Shown: positions 35,544 through 44,867, counted from the first letter of the stretch. The stretch is 64,000 nt of DNA from Pedobacter alluvionis (GCF_003664035.1 NZ_RCCK01000014.1:124001-188000), one strand, 5' to 3'. Made by a program: numbers and translations. The notes: generated from the letters alone by a model not told the origin.

Positions 35544-35625
35544 TATTTAAAATCTGTGATGTTTGTCACGCCTACTTCCAGGTGGGTATGTAGACTTTTG
35601 CATTAAATAATGCAAAAATACATAT

Positions 35626-36015
35626 ATGGAAAAGCGAGAAATTAACCCATGGACCTGGCAGGATGCCAGATCATATAGCCAGGCTGTTGAAGTAAGGAAT
35701 GTAGAAAGCACATTGTATATTTCCGGACAAACGGCCATAAACGATGACGGCATTTCGAGTGATGCAGATATCAGAAGCCAGTTGGTTCAGACTATCGAAA
35801 ACCTGGAGAAAGTGATTCATTGTGCCGGGTACGAAATGAAAAACATTGTTCGCCTCAATATATATACAACTGAATCTACAGCGCTTTTTGAAAATTTTGA
35901 CGTACTGCAAGCCTGGATAATTAAAAATAAAATAAAACAGGCTAGTACGGTATTTGAAGTTAAAAGTCTTTTTGAAACGTTGAAGGTAGAATTAGAAGCA
36001 ACCGTAGTTAAGTAA
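35626..36015 (+). CDS. RidA/YjgF family protein
   Basis: A 129-residue trimeric-fold protein with STLYISGQTAINDDGISSDADI, QTIENLEKVIHCAGYEMKNIVRLNIYTT (in part) and a C-terminal KVELEATVV. RidA proteins deaminate reactive enamines and imines. The usual catalytic Arg of the canonical motif (RxxV near residue 105) is not evident, so this may be a divergent, non-deaminase subgroup. It follows the Crp-like regulator in the same orientation. Confidence 0.85.
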   Translation: MEKREINPWTWQDARSYSQAVEVRNVESTLYISGQTAINDDGISSDADIRSQLVQTIENLEKVIHCAGYEMKNIVRLNIYTTESTALFENFDVLQAWIIKNKIKQASTVFEVKSLFETLKVELEATVVK

Positions 36016-36097
36016 ATAAATATTTATACAGGAAAGTACTTCTACTTATCAACTGTCTTCTAAGCCTGATAAAAATTAAGGCAAATAAATAAAAACA

Positions 36098-36155
36098 AAA
36101 CCCTCTTTACGGAATGTAAAGAGGGTTTGTGGGCCCACCTGGGCGCCTTCTCGAA
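36098..36155 (-). repeat. duplicated tRNA 3' end plus terminator (attachment-site-like)
   Basis: A hairpin AAACCCTCTTTAC / GTAAAGAGGGTTT (36098-36128), oriented as a minus-strand terminator, is followed by TGGGCCCACCTGGGC (about 36130-36144) and TCGAACC (about 36151). These match, with a few inserted bases, the acceptor and T-arm end of the tRNA at 37910-37983 on the same strand, including its own downstream terminator. This is a partial tRNA duplicate. The rest of 36156-36334 shows no gene. Confidence 0.65.
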
Positions 36156-36334
36156 CCATTTCCTATCTGATTTATGTTCAATCGATGATTTATTAAAATA
36201 AATTGAACTATTTTTTGAGGACTAACATCTTCCACCAAAATAATTCAGTGGCCAATTTTTGATTAAATGTCCATTTACAAACTAAATTTGGTTTATAAGA
36301 ATTAAATATCAAGATTTGAGTAAATATTCAAATA

Positions 36335-37441
36335 ATGCTCCAAGTAAGAAAATCTCTTTTTCTTTTCCTATCTATTGCTTTTATAGCCGTTTTAAATTTA
36401 AATATTTTCGGTCAGAACGTTACAGAATTCAAAGAAGTAGACAAGTTTAAACTATCTGACTATAATGTAAAAGTCTATTTCAAAGATCCTTTACTTGAGC
36501 TGATCAAAACATATCCCGATTTTGATGGCAAAGAAAATCAAATCAAACATAAACTTCTTTCAGATTATCTCTTCCACAATAGCTTATATATTTTTCAAAT
36601 AAGTAAGAAAAAAAAAGTGCAAAAAAATTACGAACTATTTGGAAATCCTCAGAAGCTACGAAAGAGGAACTATTTCAATTTAAACGTACTGAAACCTGAT
36701 GGAACTTTAGAAAAAAGCATTGATAAAGTTAATCTCGGCGGGAGATTCTTTGAACACATGGTCCTTTTTCAATCTGAAAGGGGTAAACAAGCAGTAGGAA
36801 AAGGCGTTCAAATCTGGGGGTATTTCGATAAAATTGAACCTTACGAAACGTTTAAAAATAGAATTACAGATCTAATTAAAATGGATATTGAAAATTCTAT
36901 CTCTGACGATTTGCTCGAAAAAAAAATGGCACCGATAGAGCCTTTATTTGATTACCAAAAATTTGGTCTATCTCACGTAAAAGGCCGCAAACTTACGGTT
37001 ACGGTTCTTCAATATGACTCTTTGGGCAATGTGGAAAACAAATATCCAAGAATAGAAAGCGATGAAAATCTCTATTTATCTTCCACCAGTAAAGAACTGA
37101 TCTGGGTAATGGCCTTTCCCTTTTTTTCCGCTCAGGACAGCAGTATCCAGAATGAAAATAGAATTAAGATAAGCAGTAAACTTGAAAATATAAATCATTA
37201 TCTCAAAGACATCAATGTGATGATTAATCCGACAACCAAACAAGTTGAAAGAATATTAGGCAAGTTAATTATTCATAGCTACTCTAGTGAGGGACATTCC
37301 ACTTCAGATGTGCTTTATCAAGCTGAATTTGCTGCTATAGGTGAATTTACATTACCTAAAACGATTAAATACTGCGCTTTGGATGATAAGGAATTTAAAA
37401 GACCTACATTAACCATTGAAGTTGAATATGAATTAAAATAA
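36335..37441 (+). CDS. exported hypothetical protein
   Basis: A 368-residue A+T-rich gene. The first 28 residues include a hydrophobic signal (SLFLFLSIAFIAVLNLNIFGQ). The mature part is rich in Lys, Asn and Tyr, with strand-like stretches near the end (HSTSDVLYQAEFAAIGEF, TIEVEYELK), and contains no enzyme motif that I recognise. It lies between the tRNA fragment at 36130 and the intact tRNA, so it may be cargo of a former integrated element. Confidence 0.5.
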   Translation: MLQVRKSLFLFLSIAFIAVLNLNIFGQNVTEFKEVDKFKLSDYNVKVYFKDPLLELIKTYPDFDGKENQIKHKLLSDYLFHNSLYIFQISKKKKVQKNYELFGNPQKLRKRNYFNLNVLKPDGTLEKSIDKVNLGGRFFEHMVLFQSERGKQAVGKGVQIWGYFDKIEPYETFKNRITDLIKMDIENSISDDLLEKKMAPIEPLFDYQKFGLSHVKGRKLTVTVLQYDSLGNVENKYPRIESDENLYLSSTSKELIWVMAFPFFSAQDSSIQNENRIKISSKLENINHYLKDINVMINPTTKQVERILGKLIIHSYSSEGHSTSDVLYQAEFAAIGEFTLPKTIKYCALDDKEFKRPTLTIEVEYELK

Positions 37442-37445
37442 ATCA

Positions 37446-37680
37446 AATCATACCATTGTACAGGACGTGACACATCTTTATATCCCTGAATAAAACGGTT
37501 TAACTGGTTCACAGGAATTTTTGTTCCTGTATCGTAAAGACCAAGGTGGTTTTTAAGGTAATTTGTCACTAACAGCTCATACGGTTGATGATATATGCGT
37601 TCAAGTAAGAGAATAAGGATTGTCATGGCGTTGCCGTTATATTCGTACTTGGTACCGGGTAAGGTGTCAAGCTTAAATTT
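37446..37680 (-). pseudogene. fragment of a serine beta-lactamase-like hydrolase
   Basis: The minus strand reads LDTLPGTKYEYNGNAMTIL, then LLERIYHQPYELLVTNYL, and later NRFIQGYKD and RPVQWYD, a characteristic inner stretch of class C beta-lactamase/PBP-like hydrolases (the Y-x-N motif is represented by YEYNGNAM). Both ends are missing: the SxxK region has been replaced by unrelated DNA and the C-terminal half is absent. About 78 codons remain of an expected 350 or more. A longer open frame spanning it is not a functional gene. Confidence 0.7.
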
Positions 37681-37691
37681 AAATAACTGTA

Positions 37692-37867
37692 TTAGAAGCA
37701 AAACTATTAGACAATGAAAGTCCCAAAGTAAACCTAGAAAATCAACTAAAACAGCTGTCAATGTTGTTTTAAACTTAGATTTACTACCTAGAAATGGTAC
37801 AGTTGCCATAAAAAGAGAAATAATTGGTTCGATCTTCCCAGAAAAATTGAGTTTCGACGGAGAGCAA
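37692..37867 (+). pseudogene. C-terminal fragment of a serine site-specific recombinase, frameshifted
   Basis: The plus strand reads LEAKLLDNESPKVNLENQLK, then, after a one-base frame change near 37755, NLDLLPRNGTVAIKREIIGS followed by IFPEKLSFDGEQ. The IKREIIGSIFPEKLSFDG ending is typical of large serine recombinases of Bacteroidota mobile elements. The N-terminal resolvase domain is absent. It ends at the terminator of the neighbouring tRNA, the expected place for an integrase that targeted the tRNA 3' end. Confidence 0.6.
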
Positions 37868-37871
37868 CAAA

Positions 37872-37902
37872 AAACCCCTCTAAGTCATCCTTAAAGGGGT
37901 TT
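37872..37902 (-). terminator. terminator of the CAT-anticodon tRNA
   Basis: AAACCCCT / AGGGGTTT with an inner CTAAG/CTTAA extension; a T run follows on the minus strand. Located 8 bp past the tRNA 3' end. Confidence 0.85.
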
Positions 37903-37909
37903 AAAGCAG

Positions 37910-37983
37910 TGGGCCCACCTGGGCTCGAACCAGGGACCAAAAGATTATGAGTCTTCTACTCTAACCAGCTGAGCTATAGGCCC
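37910..37983 (-). tRNA. tRNA with CAT anticodon (elongator Met or lysidine-type Ile2)
   Basis: 74 nt. Acceptor GGGCCTA pairs with TGGGCCC, discriminator A. D arm GCTCAGCTGGTTAGAGT, anticodon loop CTCATAA (anticodon CAT), T arm CCTGGTTCGAGCCCAGG. The lack of the initiator-type acceptor mismatch excludes fMet. Sequence alone does not separate Met from Ile2; the GGGCCT acceptor is frequent in Bacteroidota CAT tRNAs of either class. CCA is not fully encoded. Confidence 0.9.
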
Positions 37984-38209
37984 GGAAAAAAGGTATTCCT
38001 TTTTTGCGAGTGCAATGTTACAAATTTGAATTGAAATTAGGAAAATGTTTTCACCCTTTTTTCATAAAAAGAAAGAATATAAACTCATTTTCAAGCGCTT
38101 AATTTTAATTTTCATTTTACACACCCGCGTTTCTCATTAAAAAATGTTGATAAAACGCCTGCTCACCTGTCCTCAAATCAATTTCGAATAGGTTAATTTT
38201 GTAATTGAT

Positions 38210-40303
38210 ATGAATACGCCCGACCCGGACAACCAACTTCTTCTCGATTTTTTAGCCACCACCAATCAGCCTGTTTTTTTAACAGGTAAAGCTGGAACCG
38301 GTAAAACAACCCTGCTACGCAAGATTAGGGATACCACAAAAAAGAATTTCGCCATTGTTGCACCTACCGCTGTTGCAGCAATAAATGCTGGTGGCGTAAC
38401 GCTCCATTCCTTTTTTCAAATTCCGTTCGGTCCCCTGGTTCCGGTTGTTGATGAAAACGCTGAAACTAATTTTAAATATTCAGACGAAAAAACAAGGCTC
38501 TTACGTTGCCTTGATTTATTGATCATTGATGAGATTAGTATGGTTAGGGTTGATCTGATTGATTTTGTCGACCGGACGTTAAAACGTGTTAAAGGCTCTA
38601 ACCGTCCTTTTGGTGGCGTTCAGGTGTTAATGATCGGCGATCTGTACCAGCTCTCTCCTATTTTTCACGATGCCTGGTATATCCTGGGTAGTTATTATTC
38701 CAGCCCCTACTTTTTCGATAGCCTGATTTTCAGGTCTACGCCAATGCTTACGTTCACTTTAGATAAAGTTTACCGTCAATCAGACCCCGTATTTCTTGAC
38801 ATTTTGAATGGAATGCGGGAAAACAGTCTCGACGCCGGCCTTCTTGCCAAACTGAATGAGCGTTACGATCCATCTTTAGATCAGGAATGGAAAGATGATT
38901 ACATCACGCTCACCACACATAACCAATTGGTTAATGAAATTAACCAGGGTTGTTTAGAAAAATTGCCAGGTGAGATTTTCGAATTCAATGCAGATGTAAG
39001 TGGCGATTTCCCTAAAGATGCCTACCCTACCGACGAAAAACTTCAGCTAAAACTAGGTGCACAGGTCATCTTTATCAAAAATGATTTTTCAGGTAAAAAG
39101 CAATTCTACAACGGAAAAGCGGCAAAAGTTACAGCAATCAGTCAGGATTCGATAAAAGTAACTTTCACCAACGGTGGCAGGGAAATCGAAATAGAAAAAG
39201 AAATCTGGCAAAATGTTAAATATAGCCTGAGCAACGAAGAAAATAAAATCGACGAAACCAGTACCGGATCCTTCTCGCAATATCCATTTAAACTGGCCTG
39301 GGCCATTACCGTGCACAAAAGCCAGGGATTAACCTTCGACCAGGCAATAGTTGATGTGAGCACCGCATTCACCCACGGACAGGCTTACGTAGCACTAAGC
39401 CGTTGCAGAAGCCTGGAAGGACTGATCCTGAAATCGCCTGTGGTTTCCGAAAATATCATTACCGATGCAAAAGTAATCAGTTTCACTAAAGCTGCTCATC
39501 AGGATAAACCTACTGCTGAACTGCTGGCACGTTATACGCAGCAATATGCCTGGGGATTGATTCATGAGCTTCTGGATTTTTCGCTGATTGCCAAAGATTG
39601 GGAGAAACTCGGTCGCTCCAAACTGATCGATAAAGACGAGAAGAATGCTTTTTTGGCTATTTACGAACAGGGAAACCAGATCTTTCAACACGAGATCTTT
39701 AAAGTAGTCAGAAATTTCATTACAAAGGAATTCTCGAAAATAAGCACCAATGAAAATCCTGCAAATGAAAGTGCTTTTATGGAACGTTTGCAGAAAGCCT
39801 CAGATTATTTTATTCCAAAACTTGAACAACTCATTACCTTAACGGCAAAAATTATAGCCATAAACTTTTATAATGATACGCACTCTGACAAATTACTTAC
39901 GGTATTAAACGACTGTAAAGATGCACTCCAGATCAAGCTGGCTTTATTTAAAATTTCGTGGAACCCCTTTTCGATCAAAAATTACATCAATACCTTGCAC
40001 GCCGCTGGCAATAAACAACCCGAGAAAAAACCAGTTAAATCGAGCATCAAGCCAAAAGAGATTTCCAATCCTCAGGTGTATAAAAACCTGGTCGAATGGC
40101 GCAAAACAATCGCACTGCAACGTGGCACCCAGGATTATGCGGTACTGTCTGACTTAGCATTACTTTCTATTGCCGAAAAAATGCCCAGAACTACCGACCA
40201 ACTGGCAGCACTTAAAAGCGTAGGCATTGGCAATGCAAAAGAACTGGGCCAGCAAATTACGCGTATTGTAAACGCCCATTTAGGTACAAGTGAATTATTT
40301 TAA
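38210..40303 (+). CDS. Pif1/RecD2-like SF1 helicase with C-terminal HRDC domain
   Basis: A 697-residue helicase. Walker A FLTGKAGTGKTTLL (about residues 24-37), Walker B LLIIDEISMV, then motif III region IGDLYQLSP and the SF1B end motif WAITVHKSQGLTFDQ with YVALSRC match the Pif1 family. Residues about 625-695 (VYKNLVEWRKTIALQRGTQD, LKSVGIGNAKELGQQI) form an HRDC-like DNA-binding domain as in RecQ. TAATTTTG at 38194-38201 fits a -7 promoter box, giving a very short leader. Role in unwinding stalled replication or G-quadruplex DNA is inferred from the family. Confidence 0.88.
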   Translation: MNTPDPDNQLLLDFLATTNQPVFLTGKAGTGKTTLLRKIRDTTKKNFAIVAPTAVAAINAGGVTLHSFFQIPFGPLVPVVDENAETNFKYSDEKTRLLRCLDLLIIDEISMVRVDLIDFVDRTLKRVKGSNRPFGGVQVLMIGDLYQLSPIFHDAWYILGSYYSSPYFFDSLIFRSTPMLTFTLDKVYRQSDPVFLDILNGMRENSLDAGLLAKLNERYDPSLDQEWKDDYITLTTHNQLVNEINQGCLEKLPGEIFEFNADVSGDFPKDAYPTDEKLQLKLGAQVIFIKNDFSGKKQFYNGKAAKVTAISQDSIKVTFTNGGREIEIEKEIWQNVKYSLSNEENKIDETSTGSFSQYPFKLAWAITVHKSQGLTFDQAIVDVSTAFTHGQAYVALSRCRSLEGLILKSPVVSENIITDAKVISFTKAAHQDKPTAELLARYTQQYAWGLIHELLDFSLIAKDWEKLGRSKLIDKDEKNAFLAIYEQGNQIFQHEIFKVVRNFITKEFSKISTNENPANESAFMERLQKASDYFIPKLEQLITLTAKIIAINFYNDTHSDKLLTVLNDCKDALQIKLALFKISWNPFSIKNYINTLHAAGNKQPEKKPVKSSIKPKEISNPQVYKNLVEWRKTIALQRGTQDYAVLSDLALLSIAEKMPRTTDQLAALKSVGIGNAKELGQQITRIVNAHLGTSELF

Positions 40304-40377
40304 AAATTTTAGTTCTTAACACAATTTTTTAATACTTTCGCAACCCCATTTTAGCCGCCAACCACAGCATAACAACC

Positions 40378-41646
40378 ATGAGTAAGTTTTTATACGGAAT
40401 CGATTTTGGAACAACCAATTCGGCACTTTCTATTTATGATGAAGAAAAGAAGGAAATTGTAGACACCATTTCTATCCCTTCATTGATTTATTTTACAGAA
40501 GTAAAAAGTCTTGTTGATGGCGAAAGCCATATCGTTGGCGACAAAGCAATAGATGCTTATTTAAGTGACAACATGAAAGGTCGCTTCATCAAATCTATCA
40601 AACAAATCCTCTCAAGAACTACTTTTACCGAAACCCGTATCCATAATAAAAGATATACGGCTTCTGATCTGGTAACTTTAATTTTAAAAGATTTAAAAGC
40701 GAAGGCCGATCAGATTGTTGGTGAAGACTGTCACAAGGCCATTATCGGGCGGCCGGTTTTCTTTGATGATGACAATACCATGAAAGATAGCCTGGCGCAA
40801 ACCAGGTTAAAAAAAGCTGCTGAAAACGCTGGCTTTACTGACGTGCGTTTTCAATTCGAACCTATAGGGGCAGCCTTTGCCTACGAAAAAACAATTAAGA
40901 AAAAAGAACGTGTTTTAGTAGCCGATTTAGGTGGAGGTACAACAGATTTCACCTACCTGATCCTTGATCCGGATAAAGTTGGCAGCAAAGACCGTAAAAA
41001 TGATATGATTGCCTCTGGTGGTATTTATATTGGTGGCGATAGTCTTGATTCTGCATTTATGTGGGATAAAGGCACACCATATTTTGGAAAAAACACCATG
41101 TACGAGGCCACGCCAGGCAAGGTTTTAAATGTGCCGAAATCGCTTTTTGCCAATATCTGTACCTGGGATAAAATGAACTTTTTTAACGGTTTAAAAATTC
41201 AGAAAGAGATTGAGGAATATTATTATTATTCTGGAAACGATCCGAAATTCAAAAACCTGATCACCCTGATCGAAAATAACCTGGGTTATTCTTTGTTCAG
41301 ATCGATCGAGAAAACAAAAATCGAACTTTCTGACCAACCTGTTTCTACCTTTGCCTACAGCAATATGGAGATTGAGATTAACGAAAACATTTCGCTCGAA
41401 CAGTACAATTCGATTATCGGAAAAGACATCAATAAAATCAATGCTTACCTGGATCAGTTTATGGAAACATACAAAATCAACCCGGAAGACATTGACTGTC
41501 TGTTTTTAACCGGAGGAACATCAATGGTTTCAGCCGTGCAAAACCTGTTTAAAACTAAATTCCCTCATATTCCGTTAAACTCTGGTGATAATTTTAAAAG
41601 TGTAGCCAAAGGACTGGCCTACAGTGGTTATTTGTTCGAAAATTAA
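40378..41646 (+). CDS. Hsp70-like ATPase (YegD-type)
   Basis: A 422-residue actin-like ATPase. YGIDFGTTNSALSIYD (phosphate 1), FEPIGAAFAYE, VLVADLGGGTTDFTYLI (phosphate 2) and CLFLTGGTSMVSAVQ (adenosine motif) are all present. The substrate-binding domain of DnaK is missing, as in E. coli YegD and relatives. Separated by 74 bp from the helicase gene. TACTTTCG at 40333-40340 may be its -7 box. Function unknown. Confidence 0.88.
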   Translation: MSKFLYGIDFGTTNSALSIYDEEKKEIVDTISIPSLIYFTEVKSLVDGESHIVGDKAIDAYLSDNMKGRFIKSIKQILSRTTFTETRIHNKRYTASDLVTLILKDLKAKADQIVGEDCHKAIIGRPVFFDDDNTMKDSLAQTRLKKAAENAGFTDVRFQFEPIGAAFAYEKTIKKKERVLVADLGGGTTDFTYLILDPDKVGSKDRKNDMIASGGIYIGGDSLDSAFMWDKGTPYFGKNTMYEATPGKVLNVPKSLFANICTWDKMNFFNGLKIQKEIEEYYYYSGNDPKFKNLITLIENNLGYSLFRSIEKTKIELSDQPVSTFAYSNMEIEINENISLEQYNSIIGKDINKINAYLDQFMETYKINPEDIDCLFLTGGTSMVSAVQNLFKTKFPHIPLNSGDNFKSVAKGLAYSGYLFEN

Positions 41647-41716
41647 TGAGCAAATTACCATTCCAGGCTGTAGCGAAGAACCTGTCACATAGCTGCACTT
41701 TCTATCCCGTCAAAGG

Positions 41717-42086
41717 CCTATCGTTTGGACACATCTTTTTTTAAGAATAGTTTAGGCATTTTGCTAACCAACTTTAATAAAGCACGGATTTTAACCAAGT
41801 ACGCCGTCAATCCCAAGAGCCGGAAAAATCAAAAAAACAGCTGCTGTCTAGTTCAATTAGCACTAACAAACCTGAAACGCAGTGGTTTTGTGTTCATAAA
41901 TGATGATTTAATTTAAAAAAATATTGAACACAAAACGAAGTGCCGTTGTTTTTTTGATGTGCATGGGATTGTGCAAAAGGCTCATTGGCGGATTGACGAA
42001 GCGTTTTGGGTACTTTGGCGCTCCAAAGTACCATGCCCCGCGGCATAGAGCGTTAGAAGAATGTTATATTGTGTCCACACGATAGG
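41717..42086. mobile_element. 370-bp repeat R3, copy a, with inverted ends
   Basis: Ends CCTATCGTTTGGACACA and TGTGTCCACACGATAGG are inverted repeats. Inside is the palindrome GGTACTTTGG/CCAAAGTACC. The whole element is repeated in reverse orientation at 47626-48117. A 63-codon frame inside (41725-41916) follows the repeat and is not conserved as protein. Probably a non-autonomous IS derivative. Confidence 0.7.
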
Positions 42087-42710
42087 TAAAAGGCCGAGGA
42101 TAAAGAAATATTGACTGGATCCGGAGCGCAATGCCTGTACAAAACATTCAGTTACTTCCCGTCTTTCGCTTTTACGCTTCGCTGCCTCGTACCTCGTTGC
42201 TGCAGGGTAACACTCCAACCGGGGCTATTAAACAATGCAGCATTTCATTTTTAGGGTATGCAAGGTGCAGAACATACCTGCAATATTACCTATTACTTGT
42301 TTCGACTATTGCAATTCCAAATATCTCCCCCGAAGGGTCGTCAATCTGTGTGAATCTGTGGTTAAAAACCTTAAATTAATGACATTTGGGTAGCGCTCCA
42401 AACGGGAATAAACTACAAATTACCAGATTATATTTTATTTTAGCCATGAAAAATACGGCTAACGCATACTGTAAACGCTAAAATACAATTACGTAACATT
42501 TTTAGGAATATTTTCCTTTCTTTAGATTAAGATTTTATAATTTAGCTGACGTAAAATTGGTGCGGCTGATAAAATAGATGCAGTAAGCAAAGCTTTACGC
42601 GTTAGGCGCGAAAACAATTAATGTGGTGAGGTCTGGAATACCTGTTTTCTTGAAGAGATAAATCAAGCAGATGAAATTTCTTTGGCAGACGCACCAATTT
42701 TTCATTCAAT
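42087..42710. repeat. gene-free spacer with a Pedobacter-type repeat and a partial R2 end
   Basis: About 42118-42240 resembles a G+C-richer intergenic repeat. About 42341-42388 (CTGTGGTTAAAAACC then TTAATGACATT) is one end of R2. Around 42565-42625 an open stretch on the plus strand (ADKIDAVSKALRVRRENN, then stop) may be a coding relic. No complete gene. Confidence 0.4.
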
Positions 42711-43487
42711 TTAGGCCAGGCGGCTGAATTGCAATACCGACATACCTCTGTGACGTTTAAAACTCTTGTTAAAATTAGTAGTTTGTTCGAAACCCAATAG
42801 TTCAGCTATTTCATCAATCGTGTACTCACTATGAATCAATAATTCTTCCGCTTCGCGCATAATGCGATCTTTTATAAGCACCGTCAGGCTTTTTCCAAGC
42901 ACTTTATCTAAAAATTTATTTAGCTTGCCAGCACTCATCCCCATACCTTCCGCATAAAATTGGATCGATCTTTCCTGCCTGAAAAATTGTTCTAAAATTG
43001 CCCTGAATCTCAATACCTGCTGTAAATCATCTAAGGTTAAGGCAGCAAGATAGCCATTTAAACCAGCTGTATAACCTAGAAATAAAGACAAGTACTGTGC
43101 TAAAAAAGGTATATCTTTTTTAACATTGATTTCTCTCTTTAGCTGATCAAGCAAACTATAAGTTTTAGTCGATCTGTGCGAATCGAGATCCCTGAAGGAT
43201 AAATTTAAAAAGAGGTTCTTAGCCTGAGGATCTAAATGCTGAAGTAAAAATTCTGCATATAGTAAACTACTAAAACTTAGCCAATAACCTGAAGTAATCT
43301 CTCCATCGAGCCTTACAAGGCCTTCTTCCGGAATAAAAAAAATCCTGCCTTTTAACAGGGGATAATCTCCGGAATTCATGCATAAAAAGCCATTCCCTTC
43401 ACGCACAATTAACATACGCATAGGGTATATTGCCTGCAACGCACGCTCTTTTTTAAAAAAACCGTTAATTGGCTCTAGTTGTATCAT
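42711..43487 (-). CDS. AraC-family transcriptional regulator
   Basis: A 258-residue protein. The N-terminal cupin-like half is degenerate; the C-terminal 100 residues contain the double HTH (SIQFYAEGMGMSAGKLNKFL and YTIDEIAELLGFEQTTNFNK, then SFKRHRGMSVLQFSRL). Single gene, monocistronic by context. Effector and targets unknown. No inducible operon of matching strand lies next to it. Confidence 0.86.
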   Translation of the reverse strand: MIQLEPINGFFKKERALQAIYPMRMLIVREGNGFLCMNSGDYPLLKGRIFFIPEEGLVRLDGEITSGYWLSFSSLLYAEFLLQHLDPQAKNLFLNLSFRDLDSHRSTKTYSLLDQLKREINVKKDIPFLAQYLSLFLGYTAGLNGYLAALTLDDLQQVLRFRAILEQFFRQERSIQFYAEGMGMSAGKLNKFLDKVLGKSLTVLIKDRIMREAEELLIHSEYTIDEIAELLGFEQTTNFNKSFKRHRGMSVLQFSRLA

Positions 43488-43695
43488 AAAAATTTAAGGG
43501 TAAACAACTGTAAGATCAAATTCATCAAATTTGGTTACAAGCTGCTAAAATAAATTATTATCATGACAAATGCCTCCTGAAAAACAGACTAAGAATCAAA
43601 TCTAAAAAAGCATCAATCTTTCGATTCCGTATTCAAATTAACATGATGCGAAACAATATATGCAATCGCATGCAAAAATATTAGACAGTATCTAT

Positions 43696-43893
43696 CTATG
43701 CAGATAGCACAATTACCTTAGTGGCTTCGATGCCATCTGGTGTAAATTCAATATCAAATTGAACTATATTATTGGGTTTTATGGGATCTACTACACCATG
43801 AGCAAAAACACTCACTTCTCTTCCCCCATTTGATGGTGTAATACTTCCAACACCTTCTTTTTGATTATAAAACTTTACTGTGCCTAACCTCAT
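43696..43893 (-). CDS. divergent cold-shock-domain protein
   Basis: A 65-residue OB-fold protein. It starts LGTVKFYNQKEGVGSI, so the RNP1 motif (normally KGFGFI) reads EGVGSI, and the RNP2 position (normally VFVH) reads VSVFAH. Aromatic residues that stack on RNA are partly lost. It follows the canonical cold-shock gene by 4 bp, apparently as a second cistron. It may be a specialised or decaying duplicate. Confidence 0.7.
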   Translation of the reverse strand: MRLGTVKFYNQKEGVGSITPSNGGREVSVFAHGVVDPIKPNNIVQFDIEFTPDGIEATKVIVLSA

Positions 43894-43897
43894 AGAA

Positions 43898-44086
43898 CTA
43901 TTGAATCAGTTTTACATTAACGGCATTAGGACCCTTTTTCCCTTGCGCCATTTCGAACTCAACACGATTATTCTGACTTATTTTATCAATTAAACCTGTA
44001 ACGTGAACAAAAACTTCGTCTCCGTCTTCTGTTATGATGAAACCAAATCCTTTAGATTCATTATAAAATTTTACTGTTCCCTGCAT
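43898..44086 (-). CDS. cold-shock protein (CspA family)
   Basis: A 62-residue single cold-shock domain: GTVKFYNESKGFGFI contains RNP1 (KGFGFI) and DEVFVHVTGL contains RNP2. Cytoplasmic RNA chaperone by family. First cistron of the pair with the divergent copy. Confidence 0.92.
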   Translation of the reverse strand: MQGTVKFYNESKGFGFIITEDGDEVFVHVTGLIDKISQNNRVEFEMAQGKKGPNAVNVKLIQ

Positions 44087-44169
44087 TTTTATTTAGATTT
44101 TACTCAATAAACATACAAAAAACTAAAAAGGTTTAGCTATTAAATAAAATTTTAGATCTGATCAATAGA

Positions 44170-44591
44170 TCAGGCCATGAGTATTGATGATTTATGCTGA
44201 CCAGAAAAGGGCGCATACAAATAAATAAAACCAAAGGCAGCATTCGAAACTTTCTTATCGATTATCATCCATTTAGCGCCGATAATTAAGAGTTTGAATT
44301 TAAAAAACCATGCAACAGCCATATTCTGCCAGTATCTAAATCTGAATTTATCAGTCCCATACGCTAAGCTTCCTAAATAATAAAGGATTGTAAGAATACC
44401 AGGAATAGATCCGGTCTTTAGTAAATACCAGTTTTTTTCAATATCAAATAAACCTCCATAGAGAAATTTTCTACCTGAAAAAGTATTTGAAAATTGAACT
44501 AACCCTTTTTTCCGCTAAAAATCACATAGAAAACACTAAAACCACCTAAAAGGAAAACTATTCCAAGAATCAAATTTACTTTATCACCCAT
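44170..44591 (-). pseudogene. small membrane-protein gene needing a -1 frameshift at A6G
   Basis: From the ATG at 44589-44591 the frame reads MGDKVNLILGIVFLLGGFSV, a membrane helix, and stops at codon 31 just after GGA AAA AAG GGT TAG. The -1 frame stays open from there for 110 codons: LYGGLFDIEKNWYLLKTGS, GILTILYYLGSLAYG, FRYWQNMAVAWFFKFK and KLLIIGAKWMII, then a stop at 44170. The shift site is A-AAA-AAG in the zero frame, the classic slippery heptamer. The total of 422 nt equals 141 codons minus one base, exactly as a -1 shift needs. It may be programmed frameshifting, a broken gene or a sequencing error in the A run. 44592-44867 contains nothing further. Confidence 0.55.
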
Positions 44592-44867
44592 TTTGTTAAG
44601 TTACAGATTAAAATGACAATGACAATAAACTGACAAAAAATAATTAAAAAAACAACTTATGGTTGTACGATTTTGAACCTGACCTTCACTATTAGGAATG
44701 ATGTTTATCAGATGATGAATTCAAAGCAAGTATTACAACAAGCTTCATTTTATAATGCTATCAATCCATAACAAATCTATTCTCCTATTTTTCGCATAAA
44801 TTTTGATACAATGCCTTAGGCTATAAAACTATCTCCTATATTTATTAAAAATCAGTCAACAAAATAA

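Noticed and set aside
37318..37809. 163-codon minus-strand frame taken as a complete gene
   Set aside because: Only its middle part resembles a beta-lactamase; both ends are unrelated DNA and overlap a neighbouring gene and a recombinase relic. I call only the fragment.
41725..41916. 63-codon frame within repeat R3
   Set aside because: The second R3 copy does not keep this frame, so it is repeat DNA, not a gene.
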